From an uncultured Mucispirillum sp. (GTDB taxonomy: Bacteria > Chrysiogenota > Deferribacteres > Deferribacterales > Mucispirillaceae): 64,000 nucleotides of DNA. Of the stretch, positions 54,301 through 64,000 are shown piece after piece. The DNA lies in assembly GCA_944325215.1 (NCBI GenBank), contig CALUZC010000002.1, positions 62,001-126,000 on the forward strand, given 5' to 3'. The translations under genes and the position numbers were made by a program. The notes under the pieces were generated by a model. The model was not told the origin of the DNA and ran no database searches. It saw only the letters and a list, made by a program, of their open reading frames with translations. Numbering within the stretch: position 1 is the stretch's first letter; each line of letters opens with the position of its first letter.

Positions 54301-55719
54301 TTAGATTTGAACTAATCTTAAAAGGCTTGTTGTGCCTGTTTTACCAAAAGGCATACCAGCAGTTACAATTATTGTATCGCCCTGTTCAACAAGTCCTGTT
54401 TCTATGGCTTTAATTTTTGCCGTTTCTACAACAGAATCCATATCTGTCATTACTTCACTATATACAGCTTGTGCTCCCCATATTAAACTCATCATAGAAC
54501 ATACTCTTTCTTCAAAAGTAAGCACAAGCAGTTCACATTCTGGTCTAAAACGTGATATACAGTATGGGGCAAGCCCAGTTGCAGAATAACTTACTATTGC
54601 TTTTGCTCCAACATCTTTTGCAAGCCAGCAGGCAGCTCGCCCTATGGCTAAGGTAAATGAGTGAGTGTTTCTAAAAAAAGAGCTATCAAAATCTGGTGTA
54701 TGTTTATTATGCTGTTCTGCAGCACGGGCAATACGGGCAAGTGTTGCAACTGCCACATCTGGATAATCACCATTTGCTGTTTCATCTGAAAGCATTAATG
54801 CATCTGTGCCATCTATTACTGCATTTGCAACATCAGTAGTTTCACCTCTTGTAGGACGCTGTGCTTTTACCATACTAGCAAGCATTTGAGTAGCAGTTAT
54901 TGTTATTCTTCCTGCTTTTTTTGCCTGAGCAATTATATGTTTTTGAACATGTGGTATTTCTTCTAGTGGCATTTCCACACCTAAATCACCACGAGCCACC
55001 ATTACACCATTTACCACATCTAATATCTCTTCTAAATTTGTAACAGCCTGTGGTTTTTCTATTTTTGCAATAAGCAATGGTTTATGTTCGCTATTATCTA
55101 TTATATTTTTTATTTCTTCTAAATCTTTAGCAGAACGGACAAAAGAAAGAGCAACAAAATCAAGTTTTTCTTCTAAACCCATTTTTAAATCTTCCCTGTC
55201 CTTGTCACTAAACGCTGGCACATGTAAATCAGACTGTGGCATATTAACGCCTTTTTTAGTATATACTACACCTCCAGTAATTACTTCGCATATTACTTTT
55301 ACACCATCAATACCAGTAACACGTAACTCCATCATACCATCTGCTAAAAGTATCCTTTCTCCAACCTGCACTTCATCATGAAGTTTAGGATAATCTACAG
55401 GCAGTGCATTTTCGCATTTCTCATTAGATGAAGCAAGAGCAACATAATCACCAACAATAAGTCTTACACCTTCTTCTGGAAGCTTGCCTAAACGGATTTT
55501 AGGACCGCATAAATCTTGCAAAAATCCTATTTTTACTCCAATCTCTTTAGCAATTTTTCTAACTAATCTAATTGTTTCCCTGTGACTTTCATGGGTTCCA
55601 TGTGAAAAATTCAATCGTGCTACATTCATGCCATTTTCAATCATTTTACGAATTGTACTTTCAGAATTAGAAGCAGGACCAATAGTGCATATTAATTTTG
55701 TTTTTGTAATTGCTTTCAT
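54301..55719 (-). CDS. pyk: Pyruvate kinase
   Basis: Glycolytic enzyme converting phosphoenolpyruvate and ADP to pyruvate and ATP. The sequence begins TKLICTIGPAS, contains ARLNFSHG, the active-site IAKIEKPQAV (catalytic Lys near 218) and VARGDLGVE, then ITATQMLASM. The C-terminal domain is complete at 472 residues. It is a single gene with its own distant terminator. Confidence 0.97.
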   Translation of the reverse strand: MKAITKTKLICTIGPASNSESTIRKMIENGMNVARLNFSHGTHESHRETIRLVRKIAKEIGVKIGFLQDLCGPKIRLGKLPEEGVRLIVGDYVALASSNEKCENALPVDYPKLHDEVQVGERILLADGMMELRVTGIDGVKVICEVITGGVVYTKKGVNMPQSDLHVPAFSDKDREDLKMGLEEKLDFVALSFVRSAKDLEEIKNIIDNSEHKPLLIAKIEKPQAVTNLEEILDVVNGVMVARGDLGVEMPLEEIPHVQKHIIAQAKKAGRITITATQMLASMVKAQRPTRGETTDVANAVIDGTDALMLSDETANGDYPDVAVATLARIARAAEQHNKHTPDFDSSFFRNTHSFTLAIGRAACWLAKDVGAKAIVSYSATGLAPYCISRFRPECELLVLTFEERVCSMMSLIWGAQAVYSEVMTDMDSVVETAKIKAIETGLVEQGDTIIVTAGMPFGKTGTTSLLRLVQI

Positions 55720-55814
55720 TGCAAATATTCTCCATTATTATTTTATAGCAACAAATACTTTATAATATTTATTTTATGCTTATATATCATAAATTTATAA
55801 ATCAGCAAATATAT

Positions 55815-56714
55815 TTAATTACATTTTATTCTATACAGGCTGTAAAAATATGTCTGTAACTCCTCATTTGTCATTACATGACCATTCATACATTTGCCTT
55901 TAATAATATTATCATTTTTAAAGTCTATTGTGGCATATAATGAACCATCTTCATTATACTTGTTTACTTTTCCATGACGCATATCATTTAGATAATCTAC
56001 TGTCATCATCAAATTACCATTTTCATAATATGCTTTCATTGTTCCATTAATAGCACCTTTTTTATATGGTACTAAAAGGTCTACTTTTCCGTTTTTAAAA
56101 TAATCTATTTCATTGCCATCTCTAACACCATTATAGTAATTAGAACGCATAGATACTATTCCGTCATTAAAATATTCTATTACTTTACCATGTTTAAAAT
56201 CATTCTTATAGTTAAATACAGCCTTTAATGAGCCATCAACATAATAATCCTTTCGCACGCCTTCTGCTTTACCATTTTTATATGGTATATAGAAATGAAG
56301 CTGACCCTGTTCATAATATTCCTTTAATAGTCCATCAATTTTATCATTTTTATAAGGTGTTTCTGTTAATATTGCACCACTTGGATAAAATCTTTTTTCT
56401 ATACCATGTTTTTTATTATTTTTATATGGTGTAATAGTTTCGATTACATCTTCATAATAGTATAAATATGCATTACCTTCTATTCTACCATTTTTTATAG
56501 GATAATATATAATTCGCCCATCTATATTTTTATAACATGCTGTTCCATTTGATGTGTTAGATATAAATATTCCACCCCTGCGAACCTTAGTTATATCTGC
56601 CTTTGTGATTTCAAAATTACATTTTCTATTTTGAGAAAAAGAAATATCATATGATGAAAATAAAAAGAAAGTAATCAATACAGGAATATATATATAAAAC
56701 TGCCTATTTATCAT
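55815..56714 (-). CDS. MORN-like (YwqK-family) repeat protein
   Basis: Secreted or membrane-attached protein of 299 residues. A hydrophobic N-terminus (about 8-28) is followed by about eight repeats of roughly 23 residues, each of the form YKNGKxxGxxxxYYxNG. Such repeats are often annotated as a YwqK-family antitoxin, but this one has a signal sequence and no toxin partner, so a structural or membrane-contact role is just as likely. It overlaps flhA by 11 bases and is therefore co-translated with a flagellar export gene. A conserved Cys pair lies near the C-terminus (GKCMNG and IKCN). Confidence 0.8.
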   Translation of the reverse strand: MINRQFYIYIPVLITFFLFSSYDISFSQNRKCNFEITKADITKVRRGGIFISNTSNGTACYKNIDGRIIYYPIKNGRIEGNAYLYYYEDVIETITPYKNNKKHGIEKRFYPSGAILTETPYKNDKIDGLLKEYYEQGQLHFYIPYKNGKAEGVRKDYYVDGSLKAVFNYKNDFKHGKVIEYFNDGIVSMRSNYYNGVRDGNEIDYFKNGKVDLLVPYKKGAINGTMKAYYENGNLMMTVDYLNDMRHGKVNKYNEDGSLYATIDFKNDNIIKGKCMNGHVMTNEELQTYFYSLYRIKCN

Positions 56715-58824
56715 CTTTAATTAAAACTGTTCCTAAAGAATCTATCTGCACGTTATCAGCCACTTCAGTATGTGCTATAATATTTAAACTTGGAGAATAT
56801 TTTTCTACAAAACGCCTCATAGCATATCTTATTGGTTGAGATACAAATAAAACAGGTGGAATACCTTTAGCTGTAACTTCCTCAGTTTTTTCCATTAAGC
56901 CTGTTAATATTTTTCTTGCTGTTGCAGGGTCAATAACTATTTCTTTACCTTCATCAGTCTGGTGCATACTTTTTATAATAAGCTGTTCTGCCTGCTGTGG
57001 TAGTGCAAATACGTAAAGCTTACCATCTTGTGCTAGAAGGCTCTCAGTAATCTGCTTACGGAGTGCAAAGCGAACTTTTTCTGTTAAATACTCTATGTCC
57101 TTATTCATTGTGCCGTAAGTTGCAAGTGATTCTAAAATAGTCTGTAAGTTTCTTATAGATACTCTCTCTTTTAATAAGTTCTGTAAAACTCTGTTTAATG
57201 TAGATAAATCTAATATACCAGGCACTACATCTTCCACAATTTTTGGGTGTTTTTCTTTTAATTTATCAAGTAAATCTTGAGTTTCCTGCCTGCCTAAAAG
57301 TTCATATGAATTTTTCTTAATAACTTCTGTTAAATGAGTCGCAATAATTGTAGCAGGGTCTACAATTGTGTAACCTGAAAGCTCTGCCTTTTCTTTTTCC
57401 ACTTCATCTACCCATTTTGCAGGCAGTCCAAAAGCTGGCTCTTTCGTTGGAATACCTTGAATATCGTCCATAGGGCCTTCAGGGTTCATTACCATATACC
57501 TGTCAGGCATAACAGAACCTTTAGCTGTTCGAACACCACGTAAAAGCACAACGTATTCATCAGCATCTAGCTGCAAATTATCACGTATTCTCACAGGTGG
57601 CACAATAAAACCCATTTCTAAAGCTATTTGACGCCTAATAGATTTGATTCTGTTTAAAAGTGTTCCACCCTTATCTGTATCTACTAATGGAATAATAGCG
57701 TAACCTATTTCTAATTCCATAGTATCCATTTCTAAAAGTTCTTTAACTTCCTCTTCTTCAGGTGCAGGTGGTTTCTCTTCTGCATTTTCTGCATCTTCTT
57801 CATCTTCATCAATACCACCTATTTTTACCTTTTTATGTAACAACACTCCAGTACCTATTAATGATAAACCAACCACAAAAAATGAAAGTTTAGGCATACC
57901 CGGAATTATTGCAAAGAATAATAATATACCACCAGAAATAAACAATATCTTTGGATTAGGGAAAAGCTGTTTTGCAAGCTGTTTGGAGAAAGAGCCGTCA
58001 CTTGCATCATTACCAGCACGAGTAACTATAATACCTGCTGATGTAGATATAATAAGTGCAGGAATTTGACCTACTAAACCATCACCTATTGTTAAAATTG
58101 TATATGTTTTAGCAGCCTCACCAACAGGAAGATTATGCTGCAATATACCTAAAGCAAGCCCGCCTAATATATTTATAGCTGTAATAATAAGCCCTGCAAC
58201 AGCATCACCACGAACAAACTTTGAAGCACCGTCCATACTACCATAGAAATCTGCCTCCCTTCTAACATCATCTCTACGTTTTCTTGCTTCATCTTCATTA
58301 ATAATACCTGCATTTAAGTCTGCATCTATCGCCATTTGTTTACCAGGCATAGCATCTAATGTAAAACGTGCAGCAACTTCTGCTACCCTGCCAGAACCTT
58401 TTGTAATAACCATAAAGTTTATTAATACAAGAATAATAAATACAATAATACCAACTGCATAATTACCACCTACCACAAATTGACCAAATGCACGTATAAT
58501 CTCACCTGCTGCATCTGGGCCTTCATGACCATGCAGTAAAATTGTCCTTGTAGTAGATACGTTTAATGAAAGCCTAAAAAGTGTTGTAAAAAGTAATATA
58601 AATGGAAATGATGAAAAATCCAGTGGTCGTTCAGCAAAAATAGAAACAAGTAATATGATAATACTTAAAGATATACTAATAGCAAGAAAAAAATCCAAAA
58701 CTATAGGAGGCACAGGAACGAATAATACTGCCAATATAAGCATAAAGCTAATAGGCAGCAATATATCTGTCTGTTTTGTTACCTTCCTAAGTATAGTGGA
58801 TAATTTTGTTTTTGCTTCTGCCAT
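56704..58824 (-). CDS. flhA: Flagellar export gate protein FlhA
   Basis: Core of the flagellar type III export gate. About eight membrane helices (residues 15-320), including the FHIPEP-region DAMPGKQMAIDAD (about 159-171), precede the cytoplasmic domain (about 365-706) that receives export substrates. The 706-residue length is normal for FlhA. FlhB and FliR genes follow in the same orientation upstream, separated by a chemoreceptor gene. Confidence 0.96.
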   Translation of the reverse strand: MAEAKTKLSTILRKVTKQTDILLPISFMLILAVLFVPVPPIVLDFFLAISISLSIIILLVSIFAERPLDFSSFPFILLFTTLFRLSLNVSTTRTILLHGHEGPDAAGEIIRAFGQFVVGGNYAVGIIVFIILVLINFMVITKGSGRVAEVAARFTLDAMPGKQMAIDADLNAGIINEDEARKRRDDVRREADFYGSMDGASKFVRGDAVAGLIITAINILGGLALGILQHNLPVGEAAKTYTILTIGDGLVGQIPALIISTSAGIIVTRAGNDASDGSFSKQLAKQLFPNPKILFISGGILLFFAIIPGMPKLSFFVVGLSLIGTGVLLHKKVKIGGIDEDEEDAENAEEKPPAPEEEEVKELLEMDTMELEIGYAIIPLVDTDKGGTLLNRIKSIRRQIALEMGFIVPPVRIRDNLQLDADEYVVLLRGVRTAKGSVMPDRYMVMNPEGPMDDIQGIPTKEPAFGLPAKWVDEVEKEKAELSGYTIVDPATIIATHLTEVIKKNSYELLGRQETQDLLDKLKEKHPKIVEDVVPGILDLSTLNRVLQNLLKERVSIRNLQTILESLATYGTMNKDIEYLTEKVRFALRKQITESLLAQDGKLYVFALPQQAEQLIIKSMHQTDEGKEIVIDPATARKILTGLMEKTEEVTAKGIPPVLFVSQPIRYAMRRFVEKYSPSLNIIAHTEVADNVQIDSLGTVLIKDDK

Positions 58825-58945
58825 ATAATTCCTTAATATATTTATATTATACTGACTTTAATACTATCTTTTTACAACTGCAATATTTAATTATATATAT
58901 TTTATAAAAGCCTGTCAATACTATCAAACATTATACAAAAAATAA

Positions 58946-58970
58946 ACCCCAAACTAATATAATTTGGGGT
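58946..58970 (-). terminator. Rho-independent terminator of the Cache chemoreceptor gene
   Basis: Stem ACCCCAAA/TTTGGGGT (58946-58953 with 58963-58970), followed on the minus strand by a T run. It separates the chemoreceptor from flhA. Confidence 0.85.
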
Positions 58971-58985
58971 TATTTGTATTATAAA

Positions 58986-60911
58986 TTATACTCTAAATTG
59001 CTCAATAAGCCTTTTTAATCTTTCAGTCCTTTGCTGCATATGGCTTACAGTTTCATTTACTTCATTAACAGCAGCATTACTTTCTTCAATACCTGCAGCT
59101 ACAACTTGTGCATTATCTACTACAGTTTGAATTGTTATATACTGGTCTGAAACAGATTTAGATACAGGCTGCATTTCAGTATATAGATTTGTTACACTTT
59201 CAACTGCCTTTTTAATTTCACCTGTAACATCTTGTATGTTTGTTGCACCTTCTTGAACGCTGCCGACAGATTTCTCCATAGCTGTTGCTGCATTTTCAGA
59301 GTCTTTTAATAACTCATTAATAATGCTTTCAACTTCGCCTATGGCATGTTGTGTTCTTTCTGCAAGTTTTCTTACTTCATCTGCAACAACAGCAAATCCA
59401 CGGCCTGCCTCCCCCGCTCTTGCTGCTTCAATAGCTGCATTTAATGCAAGCAGGTTAGTTTGGTTTGCAATATCGTTTATTACATTTAAAATATTACCTA
59501 TCTGCGATGAACTTTCATTTAGATGGTGGATTGTTTCAGCCAGTGATACTGTATCTTTTTCAATATCACCCATATCCTTACTTACTTCATCAAGGTTATT
59601 AGCTTCATGTCTTGTTGTATTAGCAGTATTTTCTAAAAACTCCATATTTGTGTCTAGTGCATCGCTTGTTGATTTAGAAATACTACTTATCTGCCCCATA
59701 CCTTCTACCATCTCAGATACCTGCTGAGCTTGAGAATCAAATGTAGTAGATAATTCTTCCATAGTGGCTGCTAACTGGTTATTGCTTGATGCTACTTCTT
59801 CTATGGAATCTCTTACTTCTTTTATTATATGTTCCATAGATGCAATAAATGAATTTACTGCTGTTGCAATTTTACCTAGCTCATCATCTGTATGAATATT
59901 TACTCTTACTGTCAAGTCATTACTTTCAGATGCTGATGTTATTCGTTTTTGGAAATCAGTTAATGTCCTTAAAGAACGCCTTAATGTAAATTGTATGAAG
60001 AATAGAGATATTACAAGTAAAATTATACCAAACACAATACTTTGTAATGCAACACTGCGTATTTCTTTAACAACTAAATTTTTACTTATAGCATATAATA
60101 TATATAAATCATATCCTGGTATTTTCTGAACAGCACCAAGCCTTTCTGCTCCTGCCCTGCTTATATATGGCACAGTTTGATTAGCATCTACCTTGCCTGC
60201 AATGATATTTTTAATGTGGCCACTTAATTCTTTAGAAAAAATATCTTCAGCAGTTTTTAGTGCTATGTCTGGCTCTAAAGAAGCTATAATTTTTGTATCA
60301 TTTTCCATTAAGTAAAATTTACCACCAACTTTTGCATTACCTATTTCTTCAAAAAGTTTATTGAAATTAAGGTATAAATTAAATGCAACAACACCTTTTA
60401 CTCCATCTTTTGTAGTAACAGGATAACCCATAGTAATACATGGAAAACTTGGATTTATTGTATCCTTATATGCTTTTGATATATAAATACCATTATGATT
60501 AACAGCCTCTTGATACCAGTTTTCATTTTTATGGTTATAGTCTGCACCATATTTTATGTTACTTGAATGGAATATTAACCCATCATCAAATGCAATTGCA
60601 ACGCTAGAGACACCAACAGTATCTTTTATGGCATCAAGAATACCACTAAATCTTGTTTTAATATCTTCAGTAGTATCTCCATTAATAGATTTGGCAAAGA
60701 TAGTTAAATTTGATGTATCTTTATTCAACTCTTTTGAAAGAATTTCACTAATATTTCTTGAAATTCTGTTTTGGAAACCTTTATAAAGTTCCATATAATT
60801 ACTATACATACTAAAATAATTAAAAAGTATTAATACAATAACTGTAATAACTAATACTACGGTAGAGGCTATTAATAATTTAGCCCTAAGTGATAATTTT
60901 GATAAACTCAT
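58986..60911 (-). CDS. Methyl-accepting chemotaxis protein with dCache sensor
   Basis: Chemoreceptor of 641 residues. A membrane segment (about 11-31), a periplasmic double-Cache domain (about 35-280) containing the [10 protein letters not shown] motif, a second membrane segment (about 287-307), HAMP, and the signalling domain with the same [20 protein letters not shown] tip as the receptor at 42474. dCache sensors usually bind amino acids or carboxylates; the ligand is unknown here. It sits inside the flagellar gene cluster between flhB and flhA with its own terminator. Confidence 0.94.
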   Translation of the reverse strand: MSLSKLSLRAKLLIASTVVLVITVIVLILFNYFSMYSNYMELYKGFQNRISRNISEILSKELNKDTSNLTIFAKSINGDTTEDIKTRFSGILDAIKDTVGVSSVAIAFDDGLIFHSSNIKYGADYNHKNENWYQEAVNHNGIYISKAYKDTINPSFPCITMGYPVTTKDGVKGVVAFNLYLNFNKLFEEIGNAKVGGKFYLMENDTKIIASLEPDIALKTAEDIFSKELSGHIKNIIAGKVDANQTVPYISRAGAERLGAVQKIPGYDLYILYAISKNLVVKEIRSVALQSIVFGIILLVISLFFIQFTLRRSLRTLTDFQKRITSASESNDLTVRVNIHTDDELGKIATAVNSFIASMEHIIKEVRDSIEEVASSNNQLAATMEELSTTFDSQAQQVSEMVEGMGQISSISKSTSDALDTNMEFLENTANTTRHEANNLDEVSKDMGDIEKDTVSLAETIHHLNESSSQIGNILNVINDIANQTNLLALNAAIEAARAGEAGRGFAVVADEVRKLAERTQHAIGEVESIINELLKDSENAATAMEKSVGSVQEGATNIQDVTGEIKKAVESVTNLYTEMQPVSKSVSDQYITIQTVVDNAQVVAAGIEESNAAVNEVNETVSHMQQRTERLKRLIEQFRV

Positions 60912-61007
60912 CTTCCTCTTCCTCTATACTTAATTTAATTAAATCTGCTATATAACATATATTATTATTTGTCAATAAGTTAAATAAAAATATTTTAATA
61001 TAAATAA

Positions 61008-62072
61008 TTATCTTCTTCTAAACTTATCTAAAGTCATAAGGATTTGAGCTAGTGCCTTATATAAATTTTCTGGTATTTCTTCATCTACTTCGCAGGAATT
61101 ATAAAGTGTTCTTGCAAGTGGTGGGTCTTCTACTATTTTTACACCACTTTGCTTTGCTATCTCTTTTATTTTTAATGCCATAAGACGCTGCCCCTTGGCA
61201 ACAACTTTTGGTGCTCTATCCACCTCCATATCATACCTTATTGCAACAGCATAATGGGTTGGGTTTGTAATAACCACATCTGATTTAGGAACTTCCTCCA
61301 TCATTCTTTGCCTTGCTGCATCTCTTTGAGCCTGCCTGATACGGTTTTTTACAATAGGATCCCCTTCCATCTGCTTGTATTCTTCTTTCACTTCCTGTTT
61401 AGTCATTTTCAAATCTTCATTATGCTGCCATTTTTGATAAGCATAATCTGCTATACCAATAACTAATACCAGCACTGCAATCTTTATAGATACATCAAAA
61501 ATTAAATGACCTAAATATACCATTTGGTCTCTATAATCTGCATCTGTCATTCTAACTATTGTTTCAAGCTCGCTATGAACAAGATACCAGGCGTAAGCCG
61601 TTAATACAAATATCTTTAATAGTGATTTTATAAGCTCCACCACTTTACGCTTATTAAAAAATGCTTTCATAAAATTTGCAAAGAAATTTAGCTTCTCAAA
61701 CTTTGGTTCTATTGCTTTAGTTGAAATATAAAAACCTACCTGATATGCATTAATGCCTATGGCAAGCACAAAAAGAACTGCAAAAATAGGAAGTGTTACT
61801 TTGGCTAAAAACTGTATCATAAATAAAAATAAGTCAATAGCAGAATCCTGAGTAATAGAAAAATTGTTAAATTTAAAAAATTCTTCTACTAAATCTTCAA
61901 AATTTTCAAGCATATAAGGCACATATACATACATTGCACCCACTGCTGCAACAAGAAGAACACCAGAAGAAAGGTCCATACTTTTAGCAACATTACCTTC
62001 TTTCCGTGCATCATCTTTTTTCTTGGAAGTGGCTTCTTCACTCTTTTCTGCGCCGTCTTGATTTTCTGCCAT
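61008..62072 (-). CDS. flhB: Flagellar export switch protein FlhB
   Basis: Export-apparatus protein that switches substrate class by self-cleavage. Four membrane segments (about 35-205) are followed by a cytoplasmic domain with the autocleavage motif NPTH (270-273), intact. The charged N-terminus and 354-residue length are typical. It lies 20 bases behind fliR in the same direction. Confidence 0.96.
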   Translation of the reverse strand: MAENQDGAEKSEEATSKKKDDARKEGNVAKSMDLSSGVLLVAAVGAMYVYVPYMLENFEDLVEEFFKFNNFSITQDSAIDLFLFMIQFLAKVTLPIFAVLFVLAIGINAYQVGFYISTKAIEPKFEKLNFFANFMKAFFNKRKVVELIKSLLKIFVLTAYAWYLVHSELETIVRMTDADYRDQMVYLGHLIFDVSIKIAVLVLVIGIADYAYQKWQHNEDLKMTKQEVKEEYKQMEGDPIVKNRIRQAQRDAARQRMMEEVPKSDVVITNPTHYAVAIRYDMEVDRAPKVVAKGQRLMALKIKEIAKQSGVKIVEDPPLARTLYNSCEVDEEIPENLYKALAQILMTLDKFRRR

Positions 62073-62092
62073 AGTCTACTCTTTATATATAT

Positions 62093-62884
62093 TTAGCCGC
62101 CTGCTAAACCATTTATTTCAAAAAATTTCTTAATCTGCCTAAAATATTCAAATATAACTTTTTCATAAGCTATGTAAAATAATTGTAATGATGCTATTAA
62201 CATTAAAGCACCTATTGTTATTTTAACAGGAAAACCTATTACCATAATATTCATCTGTGGAACAAGCCTTGCAAGTATACCCATAATAACATTTGTTACC
62301 ATTAATGCAATAAAAACTGGTGCAGTAATCTGTATGGCAATAACAAATATTTTTATAAAAGTTGATATAACATACATCATAGCATCTTTTGTAACATTAA
62401 AATCACCAACAGGCATAAACTCAAATGACTGTGTTACAGCACGCATAAATATATGATGCCCATATATTGCTAAAAATATTAGTGTTCCAAGTAAATTATA
62501 TACCTGCCCAGAATATGATACATTAGAGTTTGTAGTAGGGTCTATTATACTTACCATGCTAAATCCCATTTGATAGTCCACTAAATAACCACCAAGTTGC
62601 AAACCTGAAAAAAGCAGGCTTGTCATACCACCTATACATACACCTATTAATATTTCTTTAGTAACTGAAATTACAAGCCACAAAAGGTTTGGATCTGTTA
62701 TAGTAACTGGAGTAACTACAGGTAAAAGCAGCAGTGATATTACTAAAACTAATATCATACGTACCTGGTTATTAAGTGATGAACTACTAAATACTGGAGC
62801 GGTAAAAAATATACCACCCATACGCATTATTATCAAAAAATAAGTAAGCAAACGTGATGGCTCAAAAAGATTTTCAAACCCCAT
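62093..62884 (-). CDS. fliR: Flagellar export protein FliR
   Basis: Integral membrane component of the export gate, 263 residues with about six predicted helices. It has the FliR pattern of a hydrophobic N-terminus (FEPSRLLTYFLIIMRMGG), a DYQMGFSMVSIIDP segment and a C-terminal region ending in a hydrophilic tail. It sits between the amidase gene (ten bases upstream) and flhB. Confidence 0.94.
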   Translation of the reverse strand: MGFENLFEPSRLLTYFLIIMRMGGIFFTAPVFSSSSLNNQVRMILVLVISLLLLPVVTPVTITDPNLLWLVISVTKEILIGVCIGGMTSLLFSGLQLGGYLVDYQMGFSMVSIIDPTTNSNVSYSGQVYNLLGTLIFLAIYGHHIFMRAVTQSFEFMPVGDFNVTKDAMMYVISTFIKIFVIAIQITAPVFIALMVTNVIMGILARLVPQMNIMVIGFPVKITIGALMLIASLQLFYIAYEKVIFEYFRQIKKFFEINGLAGG

Positions 62885-62894
62885 AGTGCTCTAC

Positions 62895-64000
62895 CTAATA
62901 GTTATTATATTTCGATATATATTCTTTTAAACCTTCATATATACCTTTTGCAACTTTTTTTCTATAAGCTGATGATTTAAGTTTTGCTGCATCTTCAGAA
63001 TTAGAAATAAAACCTGTTTCCACTAATATTGCTGGCATTGTAGCACCAACAAGCACATAAAATGGTGCCTGCTTAACTCCAAGATTTTGTTTTTTAGATG
63101 CATTAACACTCTTTACTAAATTACTTTGCACAGAGCCAGCTAAAGATACAGATTCTTCTAATTTTGAATATTTTAAAATATCTTTTAATATACCCTGTAA
63201 ATCTGAGATAGATTTTGTAGTTGCCTGGTTTTCCAAGGCTGCCACTTCTAAAGCAGCCCTGTCGTTTGTAACATTAAACACAAATGTTTCAAGCCCTGAG
63301 GCAGCCTTATTTTTTGCAGCATTGGCATGTATTGATACAAATATATCTGCCTTTAATTTATTTGCTATAGCTGTCCTTTCTTCTAAAGGTATAAAAATAT
63401 CTCTATCACGTGTTAAATGAATATTTAATTCTGGATCTGCTTTTAAATAATCATATAAATATTTACTGATTTCAAGGACAATATCTTTTTCACGCATACC
63501 GTTATATACTGCACCTGGGTCTTTTCCACCATGTCCTGGGTCAATGACTATGGTTCTAATTTTAAGCCCTAAAGCTGCACCTAGCGTTATATCACTTGGT
63601 AAATCATTAGGACCTTTTACTGTCATGTTACCTTGAGATGATTGTTTTTGACTGCCTTTATTATTTTGAGCAGTAGTAATAGATGGAGTGCGTTTTGCTT
63701 CTTCTTTACGTTCTTTATCAAAAACATCTACAACAATTCTGCTTGGATTACTCATTTGAAATACTGTAAAATCTTTTACGTTTTCAGAATCAAGCACAAC
63801 CCTTGTTCTTTTTTCCTGTGGGTGATAGCCAAGACGAACAGCACTTAAAAGCCCATCTTTTATTGATAAATTTCTTGATACATTATTACCAAGTATAGAA
63901 TTATTAATATCAATAGTTAATCTTGGTGGTTTATGAAGTGCTGCATCTGCTTTTAACCAGTGACTTGAATATTCTGCATTGTTTGATAAGTCTATAACTA
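62895..64000 (-). CDS. N-acetylmuramoyl-L-alanine amidase, AmiC type (N-terminus cut by window edge)
   Basis: Periplasmic zinc amidase that cleaves stem peptides from glycan strands during daughter-cell separation. The frame stays open to base 64000, so the GTG at 63797 is not the true start; upstream codons encode AMIN-domain sequence (LGYHPQEKRTRVVLD). The catalytic Amidase_3 domain (from VIDPGHGGKDPGA) has zinc-binding residues in that motif and a C-terminal VETGFISN with the catalytic Glu. It precedes fliR by ten bases, tying cell-wall remodelling to flagellar genes. Confidence 0.93.
   Translation of the reverse strand, partial: VIDLSNNAEYSSHWLKADAALHKPPRLTIDINNSILGNNVSRNLSIKDGLLSAVRLGYHPQEKRTRVVLDSENVKDFTVFQMSNPSRIVVDVFDKERKEEAKRTPSITTAQNNKGSQKQSSQGNMTVKGPNDLPSDITLGAALGLKIRTIVIDPGHGGKDPGAVYNGMREKDIVLEISKYLYDYLKADPELNIHLTRDRDIFIPLEERTAIANKLKADIFVSIHANAAKNKAASGLETFVFNVTNDRAALEVAALENQATTKSISDLQGILKDILKYSKLEESVSLAGSVQSNLVKSVNASKKQNLGVKQAPFYVLVGATMPAILVETGFISNSEDAAKLKSSAYRKKVAKGIYEGLKEYISKYNNY

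Noticed and set aside
1-64000. CRISPR arrays, tRNA genes, insertion sequences or prophage genes
   Set aside because: I looked for regularly spaced repeats, tRNA cloverleaf sequences, transposases and phage structural genes on both strands and saw none.

Overview
The window is one contiguous, very AT-rich stretch of bacterial chromosome, densely coded, with no tRNA, rRNA, CRISPR array or insertion sequence that I could recognise. The gene content points to a motile, Gram-negative, hydrogen-using, spiral bacterium. It includes flagellar export genes flhA, flhB and fliR, two large chemoreceptors, a Hyb-type periplasmic [NiFe] hydrogenase, periplasmic SodC, and a pair of peptidoglycan carboxypeptidases of the Csd4/Csd6 (Pgp1/Pgp2) kind known from helical Helicobacter and Campylobacter. 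Low GC plus this mix suggests a Deferribacterota gut organism such as Mucispirillum. That is an inference from content, not a database match.

Layout. 1-5653 (minus): thiL (cut by the window edge), thiE, a Csd4-like and a Csd6-like carboxypeptidase, and an RsmF-like rRNA methyltransferase, all overlapping or nearly so. 5710-10480 (minus): a five-gene restriction-modification island with a C5-cytosine methyltransferase, a beta-class amino-methyltransferase, a small degenerate LAGLIDADG-type protein, a McrB-like NTPase and a McrC-like nuclease. 10643-16344 (plus): dprA (probably starting at ATT), topA, trmFO and xerC. 16377-17239: a lipoprotein gene whose promoter carries a run of ten C between a good -35 and a good -10, a classic arrangement for phase variation, and whose coding region holds 18-bp tandem repeats. 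17235-18381: a long non-coding block with a promoter-to-terminator small RNA candidate, a 172-bp imperfect palindrome and an 81-bp direct repeat on either side of it.

18382-25596: a metal-ligand-less M24 peptidase-fold protein converging on an operon of glyS, a soluble histidine kinase, a radical SAM protein and a four-cluster ferredoxin-like protein. 25816-27790: a DUF4143-type ATPase and efp, divergent around two twin palindromes. 27867-34507 (minus): the whole phosphate regulon block pstC-pstA-pstB-phoU-phoB-phoR plus pstS, with 11-bp-spaced Pho-box-like repeats in front of both pstC and pstS. 34641-39394: a PEBP-family secreted protein, an HxlR regulator, an Hpt protein and a hybrid kinase. 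39464-42053: a CPA2-type antiporter with a separately encoded RCK-Usp regulatory subunit.

42474-47185 (plus): a chemoreceptor, sodC and typA, each followed by a clear terminator. 47186-47878 is T-rich non-coding DNA with a diverged direct repeat. 47879-53691 (minus): a small secreted protein and the hydrogenase operon hybO-hybA-hybB-hybC. 54301-55719: pyruvate kinase. 55815-64000 (minus): a periplasmic N-acetylmuramoyl-L-alanine amidase (running off the window), fliR, flhB, a Cache-type chemoreceptor, flhA and a MORN-like (YwqK) repeat protein.

The most novel-looking items are the restriction island with its embedded LAGLIDADG-like protein, the C-tract promoter of the repeat lipoprotein, the small RNA and palindrome block beside it, and the catalytically emptied M24 protein. 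Start codons were moved from the longest reading frame wherever a Shine-Dalgarno sequence clearly favoured an internal start; each case is stated.
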